This document shows positions 1 through 7,217 of a stretch of DNA of 26,742 nt, in pieces. The notes beneath the pieces are model-generated. The model was not told the DNA's origin. It did no database searches and saw only the letters and a program-made list of their open reading frames with translations. How positions within the stretch are numbered: the stretch's first letter is position 1; each line of letters opens with the position of its first letter. The stretch is from CAZIWJ01 sp964542855 (GTDB lineage Bacteria; Bacteroidota; Bacteroidia; Cytophagales; Cyclobacteriaceae). A program made the translations under genes and the position numbers. The DNA lies in NCBI GenBank assembly GCA_964542855.1, contig CAZIWJ010000018.1, positions 1 to 26,742 on the forward strand, in the 5' to 3' direction.

Positions 1-73
1 TAATGATATTTAAAAGCCGGCTACTGATAAGCCGTATTTACTCTAATTAAAGAATACTAATTATATTAATTAT

Positions 74-271
74 ATGTCTGGACAAGGTTCTACCGGAAAT
101 GTTATCGCCGCACTGGCCAGTTTCTTTATTCCGGGGCTGGGCCAGCTACTTCAGGGCCGTTTCTGGCCTGCTGCTATTCAGTTTGTGCTGGCGGGTATAT
201 TATGGATATTCCTGTTAGGCTGGATCATCCACCTGTGGTCGATCATCGATGCCGCTCGCTTTAGGGAGTAG
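74..271 (+). CDS. Small two-helix membrane protein, function unknown
   Basis: A 65-residue protein with two hydrophobic segments (about residues 9-25 and 34-54) joined by a short loop containing PGLGQLLQGR. That loop resembles the PGLGQ-x-YNG turn of small TM2-like membrane proteins, so a small inner-membrane protein is likely; no function can be assigned. The ATG is the only sensible start and lies in a very AT-rich stretch. A dispersed repeat (copy A) begins about 30 bp after the stop. The next gene, in the same direction, is 290 bp away, so the gene looks monocistronic. Its promoter is probably at or beyond the left edge of the window. Confidence 0.7.
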   Translation: MSGQGSTGNVIAALASFFIPGLGQLLQGRFWPAAIQFVLAGILWIFLLGWIIHLWSIIDAARFRE

Positions 272-300
272 ATTATACATAAATTTGCGCAGCTTTTGGC

Positions 301-490
301 ACTTGTTGAAATGTTGTTTCTGTTGGCGAAAATTCAAAATTTAATTGCTGAACAAGCCAATTTTTGAGGGCACAGTTAACCTGACTTCGCCCGGCCCTAC
401 GGCAGATAAAATTGGTGAAGTACAATACCGCAATTTAGGGGAAGTTTGCAGCCCAAAGGATAAAGTTTTAGCAAGCCCTTACATCCGAAA
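301..490 (+). repeat. Dispersed repeat, copy A (degenerate, right end lost)
   Basis: This stretch aligns to the element at 6966-7211. It starts with TTGTTGAAAT (303-312), matching the left end of copy B. It shares a block with CGGCAGATAAAATTGGTGAAG (about 400-420; copy B reads TGGCAGATAAAATTAGTGAGG). It also shares 21 identical bases at 448-468. The distance from the end motif to that identical block is 136 bp in both copies, so they are homologous along their length. Similarity fades after about 490 and the right inverted end is not found. There is no open reading frame of note. It looks like the decayed relic of a small non-autonomous mobile element, lying between two unrelated genes. Confidence 0.6.
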
Positions 491-558
491 AATTAATCTG
501 GCTAGTTCCATCTGATCGTTTACAGGTTTTTATTATATTCCGGTTAAACCTCCCCAAA

Positions 559-1218
559 ATGAAGTACCGGTTACCTATTCTGTTCTGCCTGTGTTGTGTG
601 CTGGCAACCGGCCATTCTGCCAGGGCACAATACAAGGAAGTAAACACCTTTTTCGAGTTTTCTTCCGGTGCATCATTCGGTTTCTGGCGTTCCTATTCGG
701 CCTATCGGACGGCCCTGATTACTGACGATCAGACTTTTGCGCTGCAATCGCCCAAAGCCTTTAGTTTTCCACTTGAACTGAACATTATTCACCAGTTAGG
801 CCTGTGGAAAATAGGCACGGGGTTTCGGCTGAACACGCTGGAGGCCAACATGACCACTGGAGTTAATCCAAACCTGAACCGGGTGATCCGGGAACGGTTT
901 GCCACTAACCGGTTGCAATTATACCAGTGGAACATTCAATCGGAGCTGGACCTGGTGCGGAACAAGGCCTACACGCTGAGTCCGAACGTGCAGTTGGGCG
1001 TATTCTGGATGAATACCACGCACCCGGACCGCAATACGTTTAAATCGCGTTCGTTTGTCCGCCTCGGTTTTGCCAACCAGTTCGATATTGCCAACCGATG
1101 GCAACTGGTATTCACTCCACACGTTTCCGTGCTGATGATCGATACCAGCCTCGACACCCGCCATCGCATTTACCTGTTCGGCTGTTCGGCCGGGATAAGA
1201 TATGGGGTGAGGTGGTAG
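559..1218 (+). CDS. Exported protein, probable outer-membrane beta-barrel
   Basis: A 219-residue protein with an N-terminal signal peptide: MKYR, then a hydrophobic core to about residue 20, with cleavage likely after SARA near residue 23. The rest alternates short hydrophobic and polar stretches rich in aromatic residues, such as NIIHQLGLWKIGTGFRLN, VQLGVFWM and FVRLGFANQFDIANRWQLVF. It ends IYLFGCSAGIRYGVRW, with an aromatic C-terminal residue as in outer-membrane barrels of Gram-negative bacteria. About eight strands would fit, as in small OmpA/OmpX-like porins. I do not recognise a specific family. It is a lone gene, convergent with rfbB, with 125 bp between the two stops and no obvious terminator. 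Confidence 0.65.
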   Translation: MKYRLPILFCLCCVLATGHSARAQYKEVNTFFEFSSGASFGFWRSYSAYRTALITDDQTFALQSPKAFSFPLELNIIHQLGLWKIGTGFRLNTLEANMTTGVNPNLNRVIRERFATNRLQLYQWNIQSELDLVRNKAYTLSPNVQLGVFWMNTTHPDRNTFKSRSFVRLGFANQFDIANRWQLVFTPHVSVLMIDTSLDTRHRIYLFGCSAGIRYGVRW

Positions 1219-1343
1219 CACAAGATAAAGCGCGGGCAGTATGGTTGCACCAGTATAAAATGCTACCCGCTGCCATGTTGTGGCTATTCTTGCTAACCAG
1301 GTACGGTTGAATTTACCTGTGATATGCGACAGATATTATTCTA

Positions 1344-2399
1344 TTAGCGCGAATACTGCTTTTCGTAGTATTCTTTATAAGCCCCGCTGGTTACATGCTG
1401 CAGCCAGTCGGTATTTTGTAAGTACCAGTCTACCGTTTTTTCCATCCCTTCCTCGAATTGTAAAGACGGTTTCCAGCCCAGTTCGTTAGCCAGCTTACTT
1501 GCATCGATGGCATAGCGTAAATCATGGCCGGCCCGGTCGGTAACGTAGGTAATTAGCTTTTCCGAGGTGCCCGGCTCCCGGCCCAGTTTGTTATCCATGG
1601 TACGGCACAGGAATTTTACCACCTCAATATTCTGTTTTTCGTTGAACCCGCCGATGTTATACGTTTCCCCGACTTTTCCCTGGTGGTAAATTACATCGAT
1701 GGCGCGGGCGTGGTCTACCACGTACAGCCAGTCGCGGATATTTTCTCCTTTACCGTAAACCGGCAGGGGTTTGCTATTTTTAATGTTATTGATGATCAGC
1801 GGAATGAGCTTCTCCGGAAACTGGTACGGCCCGTAATTATTAGAGCAGTTGCTAATTTTTACCGGCAGCTTGTAGGTGTTATGATACGCCCGAACGAAAT
1901 GATCGGAGCTGGCTTTAGAAGCTGAGTAGGGCGATTGGGGATCGTAAGGCGTGGTTTCCAGGAAAAACCCGCCGTCGTCCAGCGATCCGTACACTTCGTC
2001 GGTGGAAATGTGGTAAAAGAAGTGATCGGCATAATCGTCCTGCCAGGTTTTGCGGGCGGCGTTCAGCAGGTTAACTGTACCCATCACGTTCGTTTTGATG
2101 AAGGCCATGGGATCGAGGATGGAGCGGTCCACGTGCGATTCGGCCGCCAGGTGAATTACCGAATGGAACTGATGTTCCTTAAATAACTTGTTGATGAACT
2201 CCTCATCGGTGATATTTCCTTTTACAAAGGTATAATTCTCCGCATTTTCTACCGCCTTCAGGTTTTCCAGGTTTCCGGCGTAAGTGAGGGCATCTAAATT
2301 AACGATCTGGTAATTGGGGTACTTCTGAACAAAAAGCTGTACAACGTGCGAGCCGATGAACCCGGCGCCTCCGGTTATTAATATGTTCTTCTTTTGCAT
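1344..2399 (-). CDS. rfbB: dTDP-glucose 4,6-dehydratase
   Basis: Converts dTDP-glucose to dTDP-4-keto-6-deoxyglucose, the first committed step towards dTDP-rhamnose and other deoxysugars for surface polysaccharide. It is a short-chain dehydrogenase fold of 351 residues. Visible features are the NAD-binding GGAGFIGSH at 10-18, the catalytic TDEVYG at 133-138 and the YSASK pair (Tyr158, Lys162). SNCSNNYGPYQFPEKLIPL and a GENIRDWLYVVDHARA segment are typical of RfbB/RmlB. An in-frame ATG 105 bp upstream would add 35 residues unlike the family, so I place the start at MQKKNILITGG. That leaves about 56 nt of leader after the promoter at 2461-2468. No other rml genes are in the window, so the gene stands apart from its usual cluster. 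Confidence 0.93.
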   Translation of the reverse strand: MQKKNILITGGAGFIGSHVVQLFVQKYPNYQIVNLDALTYAGNLENLKAVENAENYTFVKGNITDEEFINKLFKEHQFHSVIHLAAESHVDRSILDPMAFIKTNVMGTVNLLNAARKTWQDDYADHFFYHISTDEVYGSLDDGGFFLETTPYDPQSPYSASKASSDHFVRAYHNTYKLPVKISNCSNNYGPYQFPEKLIPLIINNIKNSKPLPVYGKGENIRDWLYVVDHARAIDVIYHQGKVGETYNIGGFNEKQNIEVVKFLCRTMDNKLGREPGTSEKLITYVTDRAGHDLRYAIDASKLANELGWKPSLQFEEGMEKTVDWYLQNTDWLQHVTSGAYKEYYEKQYSR

Positions 2400-2460
2400 T
2401 GGTTGGGTCAGGTTAATTTTTCTAATCCGGTTGTTCCCCTTATTTTGCCGGAATACCGCA

Positions 2461-2468
2461 CAAATATA
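2461..2468 (-). promoter_or_regulatory. Bacteroidota-type -7 promoter box for rfbB
   Basis: Read on the minus strand this is TATATTTG, a perfect match to the Bacteroidota -7 consensus TAnnTTTG. It lies 62-69 bp upstream of the chosen rfbB ATG and sits inside the longer version of the reading frame, which supports the shorter start. No clear -33 TTTG is visible at the usual spacing, so this is a moderate call. Confidence 0.45.
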
Positions 2469-2549
2469 CCAAAATAGTATTGTGCGATAGTGTGGAAGTA
2501 ACATTCCTGACTCTTTTTCATTATATATTCAACCAATAGAACGCTACGC

Positions 2550-4421
2550 ATGAAAAAAGCAACCCTTTTTATGATCCTTTGCTGCCTGTTCAACGGCGCT
2601 GCTTTCGGCCAGGCTAAACCGGCCAATCAGCGATGGCAGCAAGCGGTGAAGTATACCATGGAAATTGATATGGATGTGGAAACCAATCAATTTACCGGCA
2701 CGCAGGAAATCGAGTATACCAACAACTCGCCCGATACCCTGAACAAAGTATTCTACCACCTGTATTTTAATGCTTTTCAGCCCGGTAGTATGATGGATGT
2801 ACACAACCGGCTTATTGAAGACCCCAGCCGGAAGATTGGCGATAAAATTCTGGGCTACGATGAAAGCGAGCAGGGCTTTCAGCAAATTAACTCCCTTTCC
2901 CAGGACGGTAAACCGCTCGATTACGAAGTAGTTGGAACCATACTGGAAGTAACCCTGGCTGAACCCATTTTGCCGGGAGAACAAACCACCTTTAATATGG
3001 ATTTCAAAGCCCAGGTGCCCCTGCAAACCCGTCGTTCGGGTCGCGATAATGCCGAAGGCATAGAATATTCCATGTCGCAATGGTACCCCAAGTTATGCGA
3101 GTACGATTACGAGGGGTGGCACGCCAACCCGTACATTGCCCGCGAATTTTACGGGGTATGGGGCGATTTCGACGTGAAAATTACCATTGATTCTTCTTAT
3201 GTAATCGGCGGTTCCGGTTATTTGCAAAACCCGGAAGAAATCGGGCATGGCTATTTGCCTGAGGGCGAGGAACCTGACCGACCGGATAGCGATAAACTTA
3301 CCTGGCACTTTGTTGCCCCTAACGTGCACGACTTTATGTGGGGTGCCGATCCGGATTATGTGCACACTACGGCCCAGGTGCCTGATGGCCCACTGCTGCA
3401 CTTTTTTTACCAGACCGATTCCCTGGTGAAAAACTGGCAAAAGCTTCCGGGGGTTGCAGTTGAAGCCTTTCAGTTTATGAATAAAACGTTCGGAAAGTAC
3501 CCGTACAACCAGTTTTCCGTGGTGCAAGGAGGCGATGGTGGTATGGAATACCCAATGTCTACGCTTATTACCGGCCACCGGCTTTTTCGCAGTTTACTGG
3601 GCGTAACCGTTCATGAGGCTTTCCACAGCTGGTACCAGGGTGTATTGGGTACGAACGAAAGCTTATACGCCTGGATGGACGAAGGCTTTACCAGTTATGC
3701 CACCCGAAGAACATTATCGTATGTAAACAGTGGTGAAGACATTAGTTTAGAGACCGATATTTACGAAGGTACTTACCGGGGATATTTTGCGCTGGCCGAG
3801 TCGGGCAAAGAAGAGCCACTGACCACGCACTCCGATCATTTTGTAACCAACCGGGCTTATGGTACCGGTTCATACGGCAAAGGGGCCATTTTTCTTCATC
3901 AGCTGAGTTACATTGTGGGCCGCGAAACGTTTGAGCGCGGCATGCGACGCTATTTTAACACCTGGAAATTTAAGCACCCGAATGCTACCGATTTTAAGCG
4001 GGTAATGGAAAAGGAATCCGGGGTGGAGCTAGACTGGTACCTGGAATACTGGATTAACACTACCCACACCCTGGATTACGGGGTAGGGTCGGTGTCGGCT
4101 GAAGGTAATGGTACCGAAGTAACCATCGATAAAATTGGCTACATGCCCATGCCGCTCGATATCATGGTTACCTACACCGACGGCAGCAAAGAGTTATTTT
4201 ACACTCCCCTCATAATGATGCGGGGTGAGAAGCCAAATGAGTACGAAGATACTGAGCGGACTGTACTGCCGGATTTCGGCTGGGTTTACCCCGATTATAC
4301 CTTTACCATTGACCGGCCCAGGGAAGAAATCGCTGAAATAGCAATTGATCCCAGTGGCCGCATGGCCGATATTGATCGCTCGAATAACGTTTTTTCTGAA
4401 AAAAATATAAATAATCGGTAA
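2550..4421 (+). CDS. Exported M1-family zinc metallopeptidase
   Basis: A 623-residue aminopeptidase of the M1 (gluzincin) family. Residues 1-20 form a signal peptide (MKKATLFMILCC...AAFG, then Q), so it acts in the periplasm or at the cell surface. The zinc site is HEAFH at 355-359 followed by Glu378, giving HExxH-x18-E exactly. The exopeptidase motif appears as GGMEYP at 330-335, and the YGTGSYGKGA stretch near 435-445 probably supplies the transition-state tyrosine. It is shorter than classical PepN (about 870 residues), as many Bacteroidota M1 enzymes are, and it lacks the large C-terminal helical domain. Substrate is unknown; scavenging of peptides is the simplest role. It diverges from rfbB across 150 bp and stands alone. 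Confidence 0.88.
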   Translation: MKKATLFMILCCLFNGAAFGQAKPANQRWQQAVKYTMEIDMDVETNQFTGTQEIEYTNNSPDTLNKVFYHLYFNAFQPGSMMDVHNRLIEDPSRKIGDKILGYDESEQGFQQINSLSQDGKPLDYEVVGTILEVTLAEPILPGEQTTFNMDFKAQVPLQTRRSGRDNAEGIEYSMSQWYPKLCEYDYEGWHANPYIAREFYGVWGDFDVKITIDSSYVIGGSGYLQNPEEIGHGYLPEGEEPDRPDSDKLTWHFVAPNVHDFMWGADPDYVHTTAQVPDGPLLHFFYQTDSLVKNWQKLPGVAVEAFQFMNKTFGKYPYNQFSVVQGGDGGMEYPMSTLITGHRLFRSLLGVTVHEAFHSWYQGVLGTNESLYAWMDEGFTSYATRRTLSYVNSGEDISLETDIYEGTYRGYFALAESGKEEPLTTHSDHFVTNRAYGTGSYGKGAIFLHQLSYIVGRETFERGMRRYFNTWKFKHPNATDFKRVMEKESGVELDWYLEYWINTTHTLDYGVGSVSAEGNGTEVTIDKIGYMPMPLDIMVTYTDGSKELFYTPLIMMRGEKPNEYEDTERTVLPDFGWVYPDYTFTIDRPREEIAEIAIDPSGRMADIDRSNNVFSEKNINNR

Positions 4422-4438
4422 AAGGGAACAGTATTTGT

Positions 4439-4486
4439 AACGGTGCAAGTGTAAACTAGAATCTTTCAAGAACAATTTGCACTGTT
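4439..4486 (+). promoter_or_regulatory. Hairpin directly abutting the start codon of the next gene
   Basis: AACGGTGCAAGT (4439-4450) and ATTTGCACTGTT (4475-4486) pair along all 12 positions in RNA (ten Watson-Crick and two G-U), with a 24-nt loop. The right arm ends at the base before the ATG at 4487. It follows the M1 peptidase stop by 17 bp but has no T-run, so it is a weak candidate for an intrinsic terminator. It could instead limit translation of the small downstream gene. Confidence 0.4.
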
Positions 4487-4717
4487 ATGAATACTGATAC
4501 AAAGAAACTCATCTACATCGCCAGCGCGATTCTTTCTATACTTTTAATCTCCCTTAACTTTCTGGGCCAGGCCTGGGGTTTACTCCTGCTTCCACTCGTT
4601 GGAACAGTAAGCTATTACACTTATACGTTTAATGTTGATAAAGTACGTGAGCTGAAAGGAGCTAACAAAGACTACGAAGAAGAATTGAAGCAGCAGGCAA
4701 TGTTAAGCAAGCTGTAA
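4487..4717 (+). CDS. Small membrane protein with C-terminal charged helix, unknown function
   Basis: A 76-residue protein with two hydrophobic segments (about residues 9-25 and 29-47), then a soluble tail rich in Lys and Glu (VDKVRELKGANKDYEEELKQQ) that should form an amphipathic or coiled helix. A small inner-membrane protein is likely; I do not recognise the family. It follows the M1 peptidase by 65 bp in the same direction and could be cotranscribed with it. A stable hairpin abuts its ATG. Its stop is 18 bp from the stop of the convergent aminotransferase gene. Confidence 0.6.
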   Translation: MNTDTKKLIYIASAILSILLISLNFLGQAWGLLLLPLVGTVSYYTYTFNVDKVRELKGANKDYEEELKQQAMLSKL

Positions 4718-4735
4718 ATATTGGTTGCAGGCCAG

Positions 4736-5908
4736 TTAAGCTGAAACCAGGCAATTGGCCAGTTTCAGCATATCTGCTTCATCATTATACAGGTGAGGGG
4801 AAACGCGAATGGCGTTTCCTCTTACCGATACTTTAATATTTTCTCTTTCCAGGGCTTTCTTCACCTGATTCATATCTTTAGCGTCGGGCAAACGGATGCC
4901 GAACAGGTGTTTCGCCCGGAAATTATCCTCTTCAATCCAGAACCCTTCATTTTGTAATTGCTGTACGGCCGACTGGCTAATGCGGTAGCAATAATCCTGA
5001 ATTCGATCTACCTGCCACTCATTAATATGTTTCAGCGCCTGGATAAGCATTGGCAGGCCAATAAAATTGCTGCGTTCCCCCATTTCGTACCGCAGGGCTT
5101 TGGGTTGGTATTCATCCTGGTAGTTTACCAGGTTGGTAAAATCTTCACTGTGCAACCGGTTAATCCAGTTTTCTTCTAACGGCTTACCATTATCGTAGGC
5201 TTCGCCCAGGTAAGCCAGTCCAATGGCATAAGGCCCCATTAACCACTTGTAGGCTGCACAAACCAGGGCATCCGGCTGAATTTTCTGCACATCGAAAGGT
5301 AAAGCCCCCACCGATTGCGTACCATCGATAACGAGTTTAGCGCCAACTTTCCAGGTTTTTTCCCGGATGGCTTCCAGGTTAATCAGCGTACCGTCGGCCC
5401 AGTGAATATGTCCCAAAGCCACCAGGGCTGTTTTTTCTGTAATAGCTTCCAGGATGCTTTCATTCCAGCGGGCTCCCCGGTTGGCGGTTCCTTTCGGGGC
5501 ATCAACTACCCTAACGGTAGCTCCTTTTTCGTTGGCCAGTTCTTTCCAGGCGTACATATTACTGGGAAACTGTTCGTGGAGCGTAAGAATTTCCTGCCCG
5601 GCCTTTATCGGTGTATTCCTGGCTACGATAGCCATACCGTACGAAACCGAAGGAATGATTACTACTCGTTGCGGGTCGGATGCGTTAATAATGGGTAAAT
5701 AAAGCTTGCGAACCTCATCGGCATCTTCAAAAAACTCCTGGTGAGTGAACCGGGTAGGCACTCTTTTCATAGTTAGCCCGCGTATACCTGCCTGTTCCAC
5801 CTCACGGGTAAGCGGCCCCATGTAGGCACAGTTGAGGTAGGTAATGTTTTCGGGGAGTTGAAACTGGGCTTTTTTACTTTCCAGAGCAGTAGCATGTAGC
5901 GTTGGCAT
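4736..5908 (-). CDS. Class V (NifS-like fold) aminotransferase, PLP-dependent
   Basis: A 390-residue PLP enzyme of the class V family, which includes cysteine desulfurases, isopenicillin-N epimerase-like proteins and kynureninase-like proteins. Visible cofactor residues are Asp195 and Gln198 in VIDGTQSVGALP, which contact the pyridine nitrogen and O3', and the Schiff-base lysine Lys221 in CAAYKWLMGPYAIG. The start MPTLHATALES is the first ATG and gives a family-typical length. The loop after the lysine lacks the conserved Cys of SufS/IscS (RxxSACxxG), so sulfur transfer to Fe-S clusters is unlikely. The substrate cannot be read from the sequence. It diverges from the MobA-like gene with 53 bp between starts. 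Confidence 0.8.
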   Translation of the reverse strand: MPTLHATALESKKAQFQLPENITYLNCAYMGPLTREVEQAGIRGLTMKRVPTRFTHQEFFEDADEVRKLYLPIINASDPQRVVIIPSVSYGMAIVARNTPIKAGQEILTLHEQFPSNMYAWKELANEKGATVRVVDAPKGTANRGARWNESILEAITEKTALVALGHIHWADGTLINLEAIREKTWKVGAKLVIDGTQSVGALPFDVQKIQPDALVCAAYKWLMGPYAIGLAYLGEAYDNGKPLEENWINRLHSEDFTNLVNYQDEYQPKALRYEMGERSNFIGLPMLIQALKHINEWQVDRIQDYCYRISQSAVQQLQNEGFWIEEDNFRAKHLFGIRLPDAKDMNQVKKALERENIKVSVRGNAIRVSPHLYNDEADMLKLANCLVSA

Positions 5909-5961
5909 ATTCGTTAATTCTGTTAAATTAAATTCCAGGAACAGTTAAATTACAAAATACC

Positions 5962-6570
5962 ATGCAAAGGAACAGCACCGGTATTATACTTTTAGCTGCC
6001 GGATCGTCTTCCCGCATGGGAAGCCCGAAGCAGCTATTAAAAATAAACAACCAAACCCTGATTCGCCGGGCTATCGATACTGCCCTGGCTGCCGAACAGT
6101 TTAAACCACTACTCATCGTATTGGGAGCAAATGCCGAATTAATTCGTAAAGAAATCCCTACATCTGAAGATATTATTATCGTTGAAAACCCCGGCTGGCA
6201 GGAGGGTATGGGCAGTTCGGTAAGATATGGCATAGAACAGGCAAACTTTCAGGGCCTCGATGGCGCGGTTGTGATGTTATGCGATCAGCCCCTGCTTACT
6301 GCAAGCCATTTATTGGCCCTGTACCAAAAGCACCAGGAAACCGGCCTGCCGGTTGTAGCTTCCCGCTACTCGGGTTTCAACGCCGTACCGGTGTATTTTC
6401 ATCATTCGCTATTTCCATTTTTGTTAAGAAGCAAAGGCGATCAGGGGGCAAGAAAAATCATTAACCAGTATCCGGGTGTGGTAGCCATAGATTTTCCTGA
6501 TGGCGCTCTCGATGTTGATACACCTGAACGCTTTGAAGAGGTAAAATCCCTCATTGAACGGGATGATTAA
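5962..6570 (+). CDS. MobA/MocA-like nucleotidyltransferase
   Basis: A 202-residue nucleotidyltransferase of the MobA-like NTP-transferase family (COG2068 type, related to CTP:molybdopterin cytidylyltransferase MocA). The NTP-binding loop LLAAGSSSRMGSPKQLL spans 10-26. WQEGMGSSVR (79-88) is a signature of the MocA subgroup. The metal-binding Asp lies in LCDQPLL (Asp108), and a late acidic site in LDVDTPERFEEV. By family knowledge it would attach CMP to molybdopterin or activate a similar cofactor. No molybdenum-cofactor or molybdoenzyme genes lie in the window, so the substrate is open. The gene is followed at once by a parS-like palindrome and a long non-coding stretch. Confidence 0.78.
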   Translation: MQRNSTGIILLAAGSSSRMGSPKQLLKINNQTLIRRAIDTALAAEQFKPLLIVLGANAELIRKEIPTSEDIIIVENPGWQEGMGSSVRYGIEQANFQGLDGAVVMLCDQPLLTASHLLALYQKHQETGLPVVASRYSGFNAVPVYFHHSLFPFLLRSKGDQGARKIINQYPGVVAIDFPDGALDVDTPERFEEVKSLIERDD

Positions 6571-6579
6571 CAAATTAAT

Positions 6580-6593
6580 GCTCCACGTGGAAA
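6580..6593. promoter_or_regulatory. Third parS-like site (imperfect)
   Basis: GCTCCACGTGGAAA matches 12 of 14 bases of the two perfect sites at 23734 and 23771, with the inner palindrome TCCACGTGGA intact. It matches 13 of 16 positions of the general parS consensus TGTTNCACGTGNAACA. It starts 9 bp after the MobA-like stop, in non-coding DNA. A palindrome of this form in an intergenic gap is unlikely by chance, but the arm mismatches lower confidence in ParB binding. Confidence 0.45.
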
Positions 6594-6904
6594 GTTTTAT
6601 TAATTCCTAAATGTAAAAAGGTATAGATGTAAATTCAACAATGAAAAAACGGGGTAAGATCCCTTTTAAAGTGTAACGAAGAGCAAGTATCAGCACCTTT
6701 ATTCATCGGCAACTACCCGATAATTATCGGTAGCGGTAGCAGGGGAAACAATAGCTTTTTTTCATCTAACGGGAGCGTTGAACGGTAACCTGGCAGCTAT
6801 TTTTTACCTGGGGGCCGATAGGTAATCGCAGAGAAGCAATTCTGTACGTACCTGTTTCATGAAAAGCTGTTTATAAGTAAACTGCTTTAAAGCATGAGTA
6901 AACC

Positions 6905-6933
6905 AAAAAGGGCTGACACAAAGGCCAGCCCTT
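6905..6933 (-). terminator. Intrinsic terminator for the prmC-cysCDN operon
   Basis: AAGGGCTG (6908-6915) pairs perfectly with CAGCCCTT (6926-6933) around a 10-nt loop. On the minus strand the stem runs into five T (complement of AAAAA at 6905-6909), the arrangement of a Rho-independent terminator for leftward transcription. No T-run follows on the plus strand. It lies about 285 bp beyond the cysN stop, with repeat copy B between. Confidence 0.6.
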
Positions 6934-6965
6934 ACAGGTTATTTTAACGTTGAGGGCCACTTAAA

Positions 6966-7211
6966 GCCTGTTGAAATCTTGTTTTTGTTGACGAAAATTC
7001 TAGATTTAGTTGTTGGGATGAGTTAATTTTTAAGAGCAACGTTAGCTCTGCCTGACCCTATGGCAGATAAAATTAGTGAGGTACAGTGCAGCCAGCGATT
7101 AAATTATACTTCGCAGCCCAAAGGATAAAGTTTCAGGCACTTACCTCAGCGATGCCAAAACAATTCATGTTGAAAACAATCGTCTTCTCGTCTTGATGAA
7201 TTTCAACAGGC
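6966..7211. mobile_element. Short element with 12-bp terminal inverted repeats (MITE-like), copy B
   Basis: GCCTGTTGAAAT at 6966-6977 and ATTTCAACAGGC at 7200-7211 are perfect 12-bp inverted repeats bounding 246 bp. The body is non-coding (both strands interrupted by stops) and is homologous to copy A at 301-490, including 21 identical bases at 7113-7133. Small size, inverted ends, no transposase and at least two copies fit a miniature inverted-repeat element mobilised by a transposase elsewhere. I see no clear target-site duplication next to the ends. The right end lies 6 bp from the cysN stop codon. Confidence 0.55.
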
Positions 7212-7217
7212 CGATTA

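Larger units (their letters stand above)
6571..7217. other. Gene-free stretch between the MobA-like gene and cysN
   Basis: About 650 bp without a supportable gene in any frame; frames are broken by stops and lack starts. From left to right it holds a parS-like palindrome (6580-6593), a perfect 14-bp palindrome CCGATAATTATCGG (6717-6730), a run of seven T (6756-6762), a terminator hairpin oriented for minus-strand transcripts (6905-6933) and the inverted-ended repeat copy B (6966-7211). I see nothing else in 6595-6715 or 6765-6900. It is the longest non-coding interval in the window. Confidence 0.7.

Noticed and set aside
919..1221. Reading frames antisense to the beta-barrel gene
   Set aside because: They mirror a better plus-strand gene with a signal peptide and show no motif; the same holds for the other short frames inside known genes.
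2130..2135. CACGTG in rfbB
   Set aside because: Context GGTCCACGTGCGAT is not palindromic beyond one side; a chance hexamer in coding DNA.
2400..2504. N-terminal extension of rfbB by 35 residues
   Set aside because: The added residues are unlike the family, the extension covers a -7 promoter box, and MQKKNILITGG is the natural start.
6600..6900. Possible small or decayed gene right of the MobA-like gene
   Set aside because: Short frames such as MKKRGKIPFKV or the one ending SSNGSVER lack a credible start, length or family resemblance.
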